From assembly GCF_009905215.1 (NCBI RefSeq), contig NZ_CP047593.1, positions 310,001 to 374,000 on the forward strand: DNA of 64,000 nt, written 5' to 3'. The notes under the pieces were generated by a model, which saw nothing but the letters and a program-made list of their open reading frames with translations, made no database searches and had not been told where the DNA came from. Shown one piece after another: positions 48,794 through 57,938 of the stretch (position 1 is its first letter; every line of letters begins with the position of its first letter). The position numbers and the translations under genes are program-made. This DNA is from Tichowtungia aerotolerans. Its GTDB lineage: Bacteria > Verrucomicrobiota > Kiritimatiellia > Kiritimatiellales > Tichowtungiaceae.

Positions 48794-49426
48794 ATGTTGT
48801 ATTGGATTAACAGCGGCGGCCCGCTCATGTGGCTGATTCTGGCCGGCGGCGTCATCGCAATGGTGATTTTTTTCGAACGGCTCTTTCATCTCCATCGGGC
48901 CCAGATCGATATTGACGATTTTTTTCACGGCATCACCACCAACCTCAAACACGGCAACGACCTCGAAGCCATCGCCATCTGCGACCAGACCCCCGGCCCG
49001 GCAGCCCATCTGGTGCGCACCGCCATCCTGAACCGGCACGAAGAAAAAGCCGCACTGATCCGCACCGTACAGCAGGCAGGCATCAAAGAAGTTCCGCGGC
49101 TGGAGCGCCACACCAATCTTCTCATTACGCTGGCGCAGATTCTTCCAATGATTGGGCTGCTCGGAACCGTGCTCGGTCTGCTGTCCATGCTCGTCATGCT
49201 CCAGCAGGGTTCTCCGCTGGCTGAAATCGGCGATCTGGCCGGCGGCCTGTGGACCGCCCTGCTCACCACCGCCGCCGGACTGATGACCGGCATCCCGGCT
49301 TATGCGGGCTATCACTTTCTGGTCAACCGCGTGGAAGCCATCGCGATTGATATGGAACAGATCAGCAGCGAAATTATCTTTTTCCTGACACAGTCAATCC
49401 CCGGAGACTCCAATGAGCCGCAATGA
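48794..49426 (+). CDS. exbB: MotA/TolQ/ExbB proton channel protein
   Basis: A 210-residue inner-membrane protein with an AGGAGG ribosome site. TM1 lies at about 12-28, and the conserved pair 'LPMIGLLGTVLGLLSML' (TM2) and 'WTALLTTAAGLMTGIPAYAGY' (TM3) form the proton channel. In ExbBD-type motors these helices convert the proton gradient into motion of ExbD and a TonB-type partner. It overlaps the ExbD gene by 14 bp. Confidence 0.94.
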   Translation: MLYWINSGGPLMWLILAGGVIAMVIFFERLFHLHRAQIDIDDFFHGITTNLKHGNDLEAIAICDQTPGPAAHLVRTAILNRHEEKAALIRTVQQAGIKEVPRLERHTNLLITLAQILPMIGLLGTVLGLLSMLVMLQQGSPLAEIGDLAGGLWTALLTTAAGLMTGIPAYAGYHFLVNRVEAIAIDMEQISSEIIFFLTQSIPGDSNEPQ

Positions 49427-49856
49427 TTGTGAAGCCGTGCTTTATCTGCACCGGTCCTTTCGACCGCGACGGCGAACCGGCCGCGGATTCCTGACCGGCA
49501 CCGTATTTCTGGATGCCGCCCTGCTGATCACCGCCTTTGTTCTGGCCGTCTCGCCGTTCGTGGGGAAACCGGGAATCCGGCTCGACCTGCCGGTCGCCGG
49601 ACAAACCGAAAGCATCCGCCCGAACGACATGGTCCTCAGCATCAGCAACGACCAGCTCTTCTTCTTTAATGATCAGCCGGTGCAGATGGACCGGCTGCTG
49701 CCCGTCCTGCGTGCGGCCGCACAGAAGCATCCCGACGCAGCGCTGATTCTTGAAGCCGACCAGACCCTTCCGCAATCCTCCGCGATTGCTGTCTATGATG
49801 CCGCGTCTGAAGCGGGCTTCCGGCAGGTATTCATTGCAACCCGACCCAATCCGTGA
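49413..49856 (+). CDS. exbD: ExbD/TolR-family biopolymer transport protein
   Basis: A 147-residue protein with a basic cytoplasmic N-terminus, one TM segment ('FLDAALLITAFVLAVSPFV', about 31-49) carrying the essential intramembrane aspartate, and a periplasmic domain ('DMVLSISNDQLFFFNDQPVQ'). The residue pattern 'RLLPVLRAAAQKHPDAALILEAD' is the usual ExbD/TolR fold. It overlaps genes on both sides. Confidence 0.88.
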   Translation: MSRNDCEAVLYLHRSFRPRRRTGRGFLTGTVFLDAALLITAFVLAVSPFVGKPGIRLDLPVAGQTESIRPNDMVLSISNDQLFFFNDQPVQMDRLLPVLRAAAQKHPDAALILEADQTLPQSSAIAVYDAASEAGFRQVFIATRPNP

Positions 49857-50524
49857 AATTCAGCGTCCAGTTTACTCCGGCCCTTGGCGGCGCACTGATC
49901 TGCACACTGCTGTGGTACGCCTTCTGGCTTGTCGCGTTCCAGCCGAATGCTGATCATCCGGTGCTGTCTGCCGTACAGGGCAACGCCTCCCTGCAAATGG
50001 CCAATGCCTCTCAGATCCCGGATTTCAGCAATCCCACCCTGTTCGCGCTGCCTTCACAGCAGGGCTTCAGCGAAGGATTCCCCAGCGATCGGGTCAGCCT
50101 CACTCTCCGGTTCGACTCCCCGAAACAGCCGCTGTTTGATCTGCCTCCCGGCGATATCCGCAAAGGCGATCCCAATCCGGCGCCTCTGATGGAAGCCGTC
50201 GCCGCGCCGGGAAGCAAGATTCATCTTCCCGGCTCCACCCGGATTGTCCGGGTCCGGCAGGGCCAGCGGGTGGAACTCTTTCTATCGCCGGAACTTCGCA
50301 CCCGAATGGATCAGCCTCCTGAAATCGACCCGCCGGGCGAGCTTCCGGAGTCGGTCCGGGTTCACCTCAACGTTCGCCCGAACGGCACTGTTGCAAACAT
50401 CTTTTTCGACACCCCGGTCCAGAATCCTCATCTGATCGCCGCCGTCATGCGGCTGCGCTTTGCTCCGGCGTCAAAACAGACGACCGGCTGGCTGGAACTG
50501 CGCTGCAAAGGAGAAACATCCTGA
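49853..50524 (+). CDS. TonB-like energy-transducing protein
   Basis: A 223-residue protein from GTG 49853, which overlaps the ExbD stop (GTGA). It has one N-terminal TM segment ('LGGALICTLLWYAFWLVAF', about 11-29), a proline-containing periplasmic linker and a C-terminal domain with the TonB-type pattern 'VRVHLNVRPNGTVANIFF' and 'RLRFAPASKQTTGWLELRC'. The linker is shorter and less proline-rich than classic TonB, so the partner may be the TPR protein rather than a distant receptor. This assignment rests mainly on position and the C-terminal pattern. Confidence 0.7.
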   Translation: MKFSVQFTPALGGALICTLLWYAFWLVAFQPNADHPVLSAVQGNASLQMANASQIPDFSNPTLFALPSQQGFSEGFPSDRVSLTLRFDSPKQPLFDLPPGDIRKGDPNPAPLMEAVAAPGSKIHLPGSTRIVRVRQGQRVELFLSPELRTRMDQPPEIDPPGELPESVRVHLNVRPNGTVANIFFDTPVQNPHLIAAVMRLRFAPASKQTTGWLELRCKGETS

Positions 50525-50754
50525 TGCCTGTTGATGTCATCCATCTACTGCCGCTCCCCCTGATCCTGACGCTGGCCGCCCTGCTGGGCCTGGCGGTGCT
50601 GTATGATTTACGAACCTTCAAACATCACAAGAAGAAGGAAGACGCCATCTATCGCTGCGCAAGCTGTCGCCGGGTCTATACCACCCCCCGCCAGACACCG
50701 CTCGCCCGTTGCCCGGCATGCGGCAAACAAAATCCGGCGGCCCGGCCCCGCTGA
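50524..50754 (+). CDS. Small membrane-anchored zinc-ribbon protein
   Basis: A 76-residue protein whose ATG overlaps the previous stop (TGATG). It has one TM segment ('LPLPLILTLAALLGLAVLYDL', about 9-29), a basic stretch (KHHKKK) and a Cys4 zinc ribbon: 'CASCRRVYTTPRQTPLARCPACG'. It is the last gene of the TPR-Exb operon and abuts the convergent FetB-like gene with no gap. Function unknown. Confidence 0.78.
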   Translation: MPVDVIHLLPLPLILTLAALLGLAVLYDLRTFKHHKKKEDAIYRCASCRRVYTTPRQTPLARCPACGKQNPAARPR

Positions 50755-51546
50755 TCAGTTGCTCAGGCGATCCAGCCGCAAACGATGCCGGTGATCGAAC
50801 AGCCGATGGGATGTGAGCCAGACTGCAACCAGCGTTCCAAACCCCGTCCCGCCTGCGATCAGGAACATGATCAGGATCTGATACTTCACAGAATCGACCG
50901 GCGGATTGCCGGCCAGGATCTGACCGGTCATCATGCCCGGCAGACTCACAATCCCCGCCGCAGCCATTGCATTGATAATCGGAATCAGCCCCGTACGAAC
51001 ACTGTCGTGTCGAATATCTGAAACCGCCTCGCTCTTTGTCTGCCCGAGCGCCAGCCGGGTTTCAATCACGGCACGGTTCCGGCGAATATTCTGCGTCAGA
51101 TGGTTGAGCGACAGCGACAGCCCGTTCATCGTATTGCCCAGCATCATGCCGAGCAGCGGAATCGCATAGCGCGGCGCATACCACGGTTCCGGCCCCACAA
51201 TGACCGCCAGTGCCAGAACCGTAACCGCAAATGATGAAATAAACATCGCAGTGAGCCCGGCGCCGAAGCCCCATCCGCCGCGCAGCGGATGCTTCTGGCG
51301 CGCCAGCACCTCCCGGCCTGCTGCGAACAGCATCACCAGACTCATCAACAGGACCCATCCCGGAGCAGTCCCGGCAAACAGCGCCTTCAGAACAAAACCA
51401 ATCAGCGACAGCTGCAGTACCGTACGGACGGCACTCCAGATCAGCCGGCCGCCGATTCCCAACCGCAAACGACGGCAGACAACGGCCAGCGCAACCACCA
51501 GCAGTGCCGCAAGGCTTAAATCAAACGCGGTAAGCTGGATAATCAT
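50755..51546 (-). CDS. FetB-like ABC permease (UPF0014 family)
   Basis: A 263-residue membrane protein with seven or so hydrophobic segments and the family blocks 'YAIPLLGMMLGNTMNGLSLSL' and 'GLIPIINAMAAAGIVSLPGMMTGQILAG'. In E. coli FetAB is linked to iron export and oxidative stress; in plants related proteins confer aluminium tolerance. ATG 51546 overlaps the ATPase stop. The stop codon abuts that of the convergent zinc-ribbon gene. Confidence 0.9.
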   Translation of the reverse strand: MIIQLTAFDLSLAALLVVALAVVCRRLRLGIGGRLIWSAVRTVLQLSLIGFVLKALFAGTAPGWVLLMSLVMLFAAGREVLARQKHPLRGGWGFGAGLTAMFISSFAVTVLALAVIVGPEPWYAPRYAIPLLGMMLGNTMNGLSLSLNHLTQNIRRNRAVIETRLALGQTKSEAVSDIRHDSVRTGLIPIINAMAAAGIVSLPGMMTGQILAGNPPVDSVKYQILIMFLIAGGTGFGTLVAVWLTSHRLFDHRHRLRLDRLSN

Positions 51547-52148
51547 GACGTCTCCTCCAGCGTGCCGTTTTTGAATTCCATGTGGCAATCCGCCGTCCGG
51601 TCAATCTGTTCCGGACTGTGACTCACCCACACCACCGCCGCATCAGCGTTGCGGCGATACGCACCAATCACCTCTTCCACCTTCCAAACATTGGAAACAT
51701 CCAGCGCAGCCGTCGGTTCATCCAGCAGCAGCACCTTCGGCTCATTCAGCAAAAGCCGGACAAGCGCCAGCCGCTGCTTCTCGCCGGTCGAAAGCCGCTC
51801 GACGTTCCAGTTCAGCACATCCTTTTCAAATCCAAGCTTTTCCAACCAGTGGAAATATTTCTTCCAATTATTGGAAAAATGGTCGCCGACCACATCGGTC
51901 CACCATGACGATTCCGCCGGAAGCCAGCCGACCTGCCGCCGCCATTCGGGAGCCGTCATTTCGTTTCGATCGGTCCCATCCAGAGCAACCGTCCCCTCTG
52001 CCGGATCCAGATCCGCCAGCGCACGCAGCAGCAGGGTTTTTCCACAGCCCGACGGACCGGACAAAGCCACACATTTTCCAGCCTCGACCGAAAATGAAAA
52101 AGGACCGCCGCAAACCGTGCGCAGATTTTCAGATGCAAACCGAACCAT
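51543..52148 (-). CDS. FetA-like ABC transporter ATP-binding protein
   Basis: A 201-residue minimal ATPase with Walker A 'GPSGCGKTLLLRAL', signature 'LSTGEKQRLALVRLL' and Walker B 'VLLLDEPTAALD'. The family 'PAES...D' adaptor segment reads 'LPAESSWWTDVVGDHF'. It carries three palindrome copies, two of them 22 bp apart, encoding 'SNVWKVE', 'FSNNWKKY' and 'FHWLEKLG'; that is an unusual density for a 606-bp gene. Confidence 0.9.
   Translation of the reverse strand: MVRFASENLRTVCGGPFSFSVEAGKCVALSGPSGCGKTLLLRALADLDPAEGTVALDGTDRNEMTAPEWRRQVGWLPAESSWWTDVVGDHFSNNWKKYFHWLEKLGFEKDVLNWNVERLSTGEKQRLALVRLLLNEPKVLLLDEPTAALDVSNVWKVEEVIGAYRRNADAAVVWVSHSPEQIDRTADCHMEFKNGTLEETS
51681..51697. repeat. Dispersed palindrome in the FetA-like gene
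   Basis: CTTCCAA-ACA-TTGGAAA with a perfect 12-base core. Confidence 0.8.
51839..51877. repeat. Pair of palindromes, centres 22 bp apart
   Basis: TTTCCAA-CCA-GTGGAAA (centre 51847, one mismatch) and CTTCCAA-TTA-TTGGAAA (centre 51869, perfect core) in the FetA-like gene. Confidence 0.75.
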
Positions 52149-52267
52149 ATCTCCCTCTCTTACCGCTGCACTTTACGGTCGTCGGCGGCATCGTTTCGAA
52201 CAAAATGATGATGAAATCCGTCATCATGACCGAAAAGTCTGCGCAGCAACAAAGCCCGCGCAACTGG

Positions 52268-52284
52268 TTTCCAACCATTGGAAA
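52268..52284. repeat. Dispersed palindrome just past the ilvD stop
   Basis: TTTCCAA-CCA-TTGGAAA, perfect over 17 bp. It ends 1 bp from the ilvD stop codon, between convergently placed sequence and the FetA-like promoter region. Confidence 0.85.
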
Positions 52285-52285
52285 T

Positions 52286-53971
52286 TCAAAGGTCGGTCAC
52301 GGCACCGAGCGAGGCGGATGCGACCTGCCGGGCGTATTTGACCAACACGCCGCGGGTGCGGCGCGGCTTCGGCGGCGTCCAGGCAGCGAGCCGGCGCTTC
52401 AGTTCCGCTTTGGAAACCTTCAGCGTAATCGCCCGTTTCGCGGCGTCGATTTCGATCAGGTCGCCGTCTTTGACCACCGCAATCGGTCCGCCGCAAACCG
52501 CCTCGGGCGTCACATGGCCGATCACAAAACCGTGGCTTCCGCCGCTGAAACGGCCGTCGGTGATCAGCGCAACGTCTTTGCCGAGGCCGCGGCCGACAAT
52601 CGCCGATGTCGGCGCAAGCATCTCACGCATACCCGGTCCGCCGCGCGGACCCTCTGTGCGGATCACAACGACATGCCCGGACTGCACCGTTCCGTCGAGA
52701 ATCCGTTTCAGCGCCTCCTCCTCGGATTCAAACACAATTGCCGTTCCCTTGAAATAAAGGCCTTCCTTGCCGGTGATTTTGGCAACCGCGCCTTCAGGCG
52801 CCAGATTGCCGCGCAGGATTACGAGATGTCCGTCCTTTTTGATCGGGCGGTTCATCGGACGAATGATGTCCTGCCCGCGCGGATAGCCTTTTACCCTGGC
52901 CAGATTCTGCTTCAGGGTTTTGCCGGTCACCGTCAGGCAGTCGCCGTCGAGCAGTCCGGCGGCCAGCAGCCGTTTCATCAGCGGCGCCACGCCGCCGATG
53001 GCAGCCAGATCCGCCATCACGTATTTTCCGCTCGGTTTGAGGTCGGCCAGCACCGGCGTCTTTTTTCCAATCCTTGTAAAATCGTCAATCGACAGTTTCA
53101 CATTGGCGGCATGTGCCATCGCCAGCAGATGCAGCACCGCATTGGTTGAGCCGCCCAGCGCGGTCACTACCGTGATTGCGTTGAGGAATGCCTTGCGCGT
53201 CAGAATATCGGACGGACGAATCCCTTTTCTGATCAGCTCCAGCACCGCGGCTCCGGCGGCGACGCATTCCTTTTCCTTGTCCGCGGATGCGGCAATGCGC
53301 GACGAACTGTTGGGCAGACTCATCCCAAGCGCTTCGATGGCTGACGCCATTGTGTTGGCCGTATACATTCCTCCGCACGATCCCTCACCGGGAATCGCCG
53401 TCTTTTCAATCTGTGCGAGCTCGCGATCGCCGATTTCGCCGCGCGCGTGACGGCCCACCGCCTCGAACACCGAAACGATGTCCACATCCCTGCCGTGATG
53501 GCAGCCGGGCAGAATCGTACCGCCGTAGACAAAGATCGACGGACGGTTGAGCCGCGCCAGCGCAATCAGGCAGCCCGGCATATTTTTATCGCATCCGCCG
53601 ATGGCAACGAGGCCGTCAAATCCTTCGCACCCGGCGACGGTTTCAATGGAATCCGCAATTACCTCGCGCGAAACGAGCGAATATTTCATTCCCTCGGTGC
53701 CCATCGAAATCCCGTCGGAAATTGTAATCGTGTTGAAAATAACCGACTTGCCGCCGGCCTGATCCGCACCGACCCCGGCGGCTTCCGCCAGCTTGTTGAT
53801 GTGCATGTTGCACGGCGTCACCATACTCCAGGTGGAAGCGATCCCGACCTGCGGCTTGGAAAAATCACTGCGCTTAAAGCCGACCGCATGGAGCATCGCT
53901 CGCGACGCGGCGCGCTCAACACCGTCAACCACTTTGGAAGAATACGGACGCAGGTTGCAGTTCGGGTTCAT
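52286..53971 (-). CDS. ilvD: Dihydroxy-acid dehydratase
   Basis: A 561-residue iron-sulfur dehydratase making 2-keto acids for valine, leucine and isoleucine. Conserved cluster and metal segments are visible: '[14 protein letters not shown]', '[16 protein letters not shown]' and '[12 protein letters not shown]', and the C-terminal '[16 protein letters not shown]'. Length is normal. The start ([15 protein letters not shown]) has a GGAGG ribosome site. A weak palindrome (53064-53080, one core mismatch) lies within. No other branched-chain gene is adjacent. Confidence 0.96.
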   Translation of the reverse strand: MNPNCNLRPYSSKVVDGVERAASRAMLHAVGFKRSDFSKPQVGIASTWSMVTPCNMHINKLAEAAGVGADQAGGKSVIFNTITISDGISMGTEGMKYSLVSREVIADSIETVAGCEGFDGLVAIGGCDKNMPGCLIALARLNRPSIFVYGGTILPGCHHGRDVDIVSVFEAVGRHARGEIGDRELAQIEKTAIPGEGSCGGMYTANTMASAIEALGMSLPNSSSRIAASADKEKECVAAGAAVLELIRKGIRPSDILTRKAFLNAITVVTALGGSTNAVLHLLAMAHAANVKLSIDDFTRIGKKTPVLADLKPSGKYVMADLAAIGGVAPLMKRLLAAGLLDGDCLTVTGKTLKQNLARVKGYPRGQDIIRPMNRPIKKDGHLVILRGNLAPEGAVAKITGKEGLYFKGTAIVFESEEEALKRILDGTVQSGHVVVIRTEGPRGGPGMREMLAPTSAIVGRGLGKDVALITDGRFSGGSHGFVIGHVTPEAVCGGPIAVVKDGDLIEIDAAKRAITLKVSKAELKRRLAAWTPPKPRRTRGVLVKYARQVASASLGAVTDL

Positions 53972-54229
53972 GACAGCCTCCTTAATGAGATTGCATATAA
54001 ACTACCACGCCTCCCTGATCAGCACAACCGCGGATCCTTTTCCGCCCTCATCGGAAGCGGCTGCATTTAAAATTCAGTATTCGAGCTGTAACCGATGAGA
54101 TCTACAAGGATCGGCCGCTGGATTTTCAAAAAAACTTCAGTTTTATAAGGAACGGGTTCAAGGCGCTTTTTTCCGTGTATTTTTGATGTTCTGCGGTTAT
54201 GTTCTCTCTCTTTGCTTTCAGGAGAAATT

Positions 54230-57200
54230 ATGATCAACACCGTTTTAAAGAAGATTTTCGGGTCGAAAGCCGATCGCGACATGAAAAAGATGCGCCCGCT
54301 GATCGACCAGATCAACGCGCTTGAAGAGGAATATCAGAAGCTGAGTGAAGAGCAGCTGATCGGCAAAACCGCCGAATTCAGAGCGCGTCTCGAAAAAGGC
54401 GAAACGCTTGACGATATGATGGTCGAGGCGTTTGCGACCGTTAAAAATGCCTGCCGCCGCCTGTGCGGAACCAATGTTCACGTTTCCGGCCACGACCTGA
54501 CGTGGGACATGGTCCCGTTTGATGTGCAGCTGATCGGGGGCATTACGCTCCATCAGGGAAAAATTGCCGAAATGATGACCGGGGAAGGAAAAACTCTCGT
54601 TGCCACCCTGCCGGTCTACCTGAATGCTCTGTCCGGCAAAGGCGTGCACGTGGTCACCACCAACGACTTCCTCGCCGGACGCGACAGCGAATGGATGGGC
54701 CATGTCTATCAATATCTCGGCCTGACCGTCGGCTGCCTGAAAGGCCAGATGCCGCCACCGCTGCGCCGCGAACAGTACAACTGCGATATCACTTACGGAA
54801 CAAATTCAGAGTTCGGGTTTGACTACCTGCGCGACAACATGGCCATGCGCCCCGAAGACATGGTACAGCAGCGCGGCCACAACTACGCTATCATCGACGA
54901 AATCGACTCGATCCTGATCGACGAAGCGCGCACCCCGCTGATCATCTCCGGGCCGGCGCCCTACTCGGCCGACGAGCAGTACCGCTCGCTCAACGGCGTC
55001 GTTAAACGTCTCGCCTTGCGCCAGAAAGAACTCTGCACCCGCCTGATGAGCGAAGCGCAGGAACTGCTGGAGTCAAATGACACCGACGAAGCCATGCTTC
55101 GCCTCTATCAGGTTCATCAGGGAATGCCGAAAAACAAGCAGCTCGCCAAACTGATGGAAGAGCCCGCCCGGCGGCGCCTGATTGAAAAAGTGAACAACAT
55201 GATGATCACGGACAGCTACAAGGAACAGGCCCGCGAGCTGCGCGAGGAACTGTTCTTTACGGTTGATGAAAAAGGCCATGACGCAAACCTGACCGATAAG
55301 GGCTGCGAAACCCTCAACCCGGACGACCCTGAGCATTTCGTGATGCCGGACCTCGCCACGGCCCTCTCCGAACTCGACGGAAAAACCGGAATGGCTCCGG
55401 AGGAGAAGATTGTCCAGCGCCAGAAACTGCAGGACGAATTTGCACACCGCAGCGAACGCATTCATGCCGTCAACCAGCTGATCCGCGCCCACTGCATCTA
55501 TGAAAAAGACGTTGAATACGTTGTGCAGGAAAACCAGGTGCAGATCGTTGACACCTTCACCGGCCGCCTGATGCCGGGCCGCCGCTGGTCCGATGGACTG
55601 CATCAGGCCATCGAAGCGAAGGAAGGCGTTAAGATCGAACGCGAAACCCAGACGCTGGCCACCATTACCATTCAGAACTATTTCCGCATGTACGACAAAC
55701 TCTCCGGAATGACCGGAACCGCGGAAACTGAAGCCTCCGAGTTCGATGAAATCTACGGACTCGATGTGGTGGTGATCCCGACCAACCGCCCGATCCGCCG
55801 CGTCGACATCAACGACCAGATCTATAAAACCAAGCGCGAAAAATACAGCGCCCTGATCGACGAAATCAAAAAAGCACACGTCCGCAAGCAGCCGGTACTG
55901 GTCGGAACCGCGACCGTCGATACGTCAGAAGTCATCAGTCGCCTGCTCGATCGCCAGGGCATTCCGCACAACGTGCTCAACGCTAAAAACCATGCCCGCG
56001 AAGCGGAGATTGTCGCGCAGGCCGGCCAGCCCGGCGCCATCACGATCGCCACCAACATGGCCGGTCGCGGAACCGACATCAAACTCGGCGAAGGCGTCAT
56101 CTGGATGAATAAAGAGCACATCCAAAGCAAAGAGGTCGGCCTCGAAACAAAAATTGATGGAGAGCCGTTGAAAAAACTGCTGCTCGAAAAACCGTGCGGA
56201 CTCTACGTTATTGCATCCGAACGCCACGAAGCGCGCCGTATCGACCGCCAGCTGCGCGGACGCTGTGCCCGCCAGGGAGACCCGGGGATTTCCCGTTTCT
56301 ACGTCTCTCTCGAAGACGACCTGATGCGCCTTTTCGGTTCCGACCGAATCGCAGGCATCATGGAAAAACTCGGCATTGAGGAAGGCGAAGTGCTCGAGCA
56401 TCCGTGGCTGAACAAATCGATTGAAAAAGCGCAGCAGCGCGTCGAGCAGATGAACTTCGGCATCCGCAAAAACACGCTGCGTTACGACGACGTGATGAAC
56501 CAGCAGCGTGAAGTCATCTATGAATTCCGCCAGACGGTACTCAGAAGTGAAACCCCGCGCAATGAACTGTACGACATCATCACGGACATCATTTCCGAAA
56601 ATGCCGAACCGGCAGTCGACGGCAGCAAGGAAGCCGTGGCGGAATTTGTCGCCTGGGCAAACACCACCTTCCCGATCGGCCTGAAGACCCCCGATGTGCC
56701 GGCGGACGCCGACCTCGACGCCCTGATCGATCTGGTGTTCGACCGCGTCAAAGCGGCCTACGAGCTGAAAATCACGCATGAAGATCCCGATCGCATTAAG
56801 AGCATCGAACAGATGATTATTCTGCAGTCAGTCGATGAACACTGGCAGGAATACCTGCGCAACATGGACAGCCTGCGCGAAGGAATCAGCCTGCGCGCCT
56901 ATGGGCAGCGCGATCCGCTGGTCGAATACAAGCGCGAGGCCTTCAACCTCTTCGGAGATCTGATGGACCGCATCAAAGAGGAAATTGCCCAGAACATCTT
57001 CCGGACAGGCTCTTCGATGGAAGCTCTCGAAAATTTCTGGCGATCCCTCAACCACATGATGGTCAATAACCAGGCGCAGCAGCAGGCCACCGCGATGGAT
57101 GCTGCCAAACAGGCTTCCGGCCAGCAGCCGCAGGGGTCGCCACCGCCCGGCATGGGTGCTCCGCCGCCGCGTCCGGCCGCAGGGCCCATGCGCGCCGACG

Positions 57201-57280
57201 GCTCCAAGGTCGGCCGCAACGATCCCTGCCCCTGCGGCAGCGGCAAAAAATATAAAAAATGCTGCGGAATCCACGGCTGA
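54230..57280 (+). CDS. secA: Preprotein translocase ATPase SecA
   Basis: A 1016-residue motor pushing preproteins through SecYEG. Walker A 'MTGEGKTLVATLP' (116-128), 'TYGTNSEFGFDYLRDNM', the DEAD-type 'IIDEIDSILIDEARTPLIISG' and 'TIATNMAGRGTDIKL' are intact. The length exceeds E. coli SecA by about 115 residues, mostly from an insertion after 'ARTPLIISG' (about 250-390), a feature seen in other PVC and Bacteroidota SecAs. The C-terminus carries a SEC-C zinc motif, 'RNDPCPCGSGKKYKKCCG'. ATG 54230 has an AGGAG ribosome site. Confidence 0.97.
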   Translation: MINTVLKKIFGSKADRDMKKMRPLIDQINALEEEYQKLSEEQLIGKTAEFRARLEKGETLDDMMVEAFATVKNACRRLCGTNVHVSGHDLTWDMVPFDVQLIGGITLHQGKIAEMMTGEGKTLVATLPVYLNALSGKGVHVVTTNDFLAGRDSEWMGHVYQYLGLTVGCLKGQMPPPLRREQYNCDITYGTNSEFGFDYLRDNMAMRPEDMVQQRGHNYAIIDEIDSILIDEARTPLIISGPAPYSADEQYRSLNGVVKRLALRQKELCTRLMSEAQELLESNDTDEAMLRLYQVHQGMPKNKQLAKLMEEPARRRLIEKVNNMMITDSYKEQARELREELFFTVDEKGHDANLTDKGCETLNPDDPEHFVMPDLATALSELDGKTGMAPEEKIVQRQKLQDEFAHRSERIHAVNQLIRAHCIYEKDVEYVVQENQVQIVDTFTGRLMPGRRWSDGLHQAIEAKEGVKIERETQTLATITIQNYFRMYDKLSGMTGTAETEASEFDEIYGLDVVVIPTNRPIRRVDINDQIYKTKREKYSALIDEIKKAHVRKQPVLVGTATVDTSEVISRLLDRQGIPHNVLNAKNHAREAEIVAQAGQPGAITIATNMAGRGTDIKLGEGVIWMNKEHIQSKEVGLETKIDGEPLKKLLLEKPCGLYVIASERHEARRIDRQLRGRCARQGDPGISRFYVSLEDDLMRLFGSDRIAGIMEKLGIEEGEVLEHPWLNKSIEKAQQRVEQMNFGIRKNTLRYDDVMNQQREVIYEFRQTVLRSETPRNELYDIITDIISENAEPAVDGSKEAVAEFVAWANTTFPIGLKTPDVPADADLDALIDLVFDRVKAAYELKITHEDPDRIKSIEQMIILQSVDEHWQEYLRNMDSLREGISLRAYGQRDPLVEYKREAFNLFGDLMDRIKEEIAQNIFRTGSSMEALENFWRSLNHMMVNNQAQQQATAMDAAKQASGQQPQGSPPPGMGAPPPRPAAGPMRADGSKVGRNDPCPCGSGKKYKKCCGIHG

Positions 57281-57310
57281 GCCGAAGAGTTTTCTGCATA
57301 ATGGTTTGCC

Positions 57311-57345
57311 AAATGAGCCTCGGCCTGTAGGGTCGGGGCTCATTT
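57311..57345 (+). terminator. Hairpin after secA
   Basis: Stem AAATGAGCCTCGGCC/GGTCGGGGCTCATTT (two wobble pairs) with a short loop, followed by ATCGTTT. The T run is weak, so it may attenuate rather than fully stop transcription into the next gene. Confidence 0.65.
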
Positions 57346-57369
57346 ATCGTTTAACAGAAAGACAGAATT

Positions 57370-57789
57370 ATGATCGAAGACGGCAAAAAAGTACGCATCC
57401 ATTACACCGGCACCCTGAACGACGGAACCCAGTTCGACTCCTCTGCGGGGCGCGATCCGCTCGAATTTGAAACCGGCGCAGGCATGGTCATTCCCGGTTT
57501 CGACGCCGCCGTGCGCGATATGGAGGTCGGCGGCAAAAAAACCGTCACCCTGCCCGCCAAAGAAGCCTACGGCGAAGTGCGCGAAGAAATGATCGGCGAC
57601 ATTCCGAAAGACCGCTTTCCGGAAGGCATGGACGTACAGGTCGGCATGCCGCTTCAGATGCAGGGACCGCAGGGACCGATGCCGGTCGTCGTCAAGGAGG
57701 TCAAAGAAGACGCCGTCACCATCGACGCCAACCACCCGCTCGCCGGCAAAGACCTCACCTTCGAACTCGAACTCGTCGAGATCGTTTAA
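57370..57789 (+). CDS. FKBP-type peptidyl-prolyl isomerase (SlyD-like)
   Basis: A 139-residue cytoplasmic isomerase/chaperone. The FKBP core 'VRIHYTGTLNDGTQFDSS', 'EFETGAGMVIPGFDAAV' and 'VTLPAKEAYGEVREEMI' is followed by an inserted-flap region ('RFPEGMDVQVGMPLQMQGPQG') and the closing strand 'LTFELELVEIV', the SlyD arrangement. The histidine-rich tail of E. coli SlyD is absent. It helps folding of newly made proteins. Confidence 0.93.
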   Translation: MIEDGKKVRIHYTGTLNDGTQFDSSAGRDPLEFETGAGMVIPGFDAAVRDMEVGGKKTVTLPAKEAYGEVREEMIGDIPKDRFPEGMDVQVGMPLQMQGPQGPMPVVVKEVKEDAVTIDANHPLAGKDLTFELELVEIV

Positions 57790-57829
57790 CCACGCATAAG
57801 CGCGGTCAACACCCGCGCCTGCAAAACTG

Positions 57830-57856
57830 AAGCCGCCTCCATTCCCGGGGCGGCTT
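57830..57856 (+). terminator. Terminator after the FKBP gene
   Basis: Stem AAGCCGCC/GGCGGCTT with an 11-base loop, followed by TTCTGTTT. Confidence 0.75.
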
Positions 57857-57861
57857 TTCTG

Positions 57862-57878
57862 TTTCCAAGCTTTGGAAA
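57862..57878. repeat. Dispersed palindrome between genes
   Basis: TTTCCAA-GCT-TTGGAAA, perfect over 17 bp, 6 bp after a terminator and 60 bp before the next start. Confidence 0.85.
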
Positions 57879-57938
57879 ATTGATGCGCGCTGACGCAACA
57901 GGCTTCCTAAGAAGGGACTTTTTTATTAAGCTGTCGGA

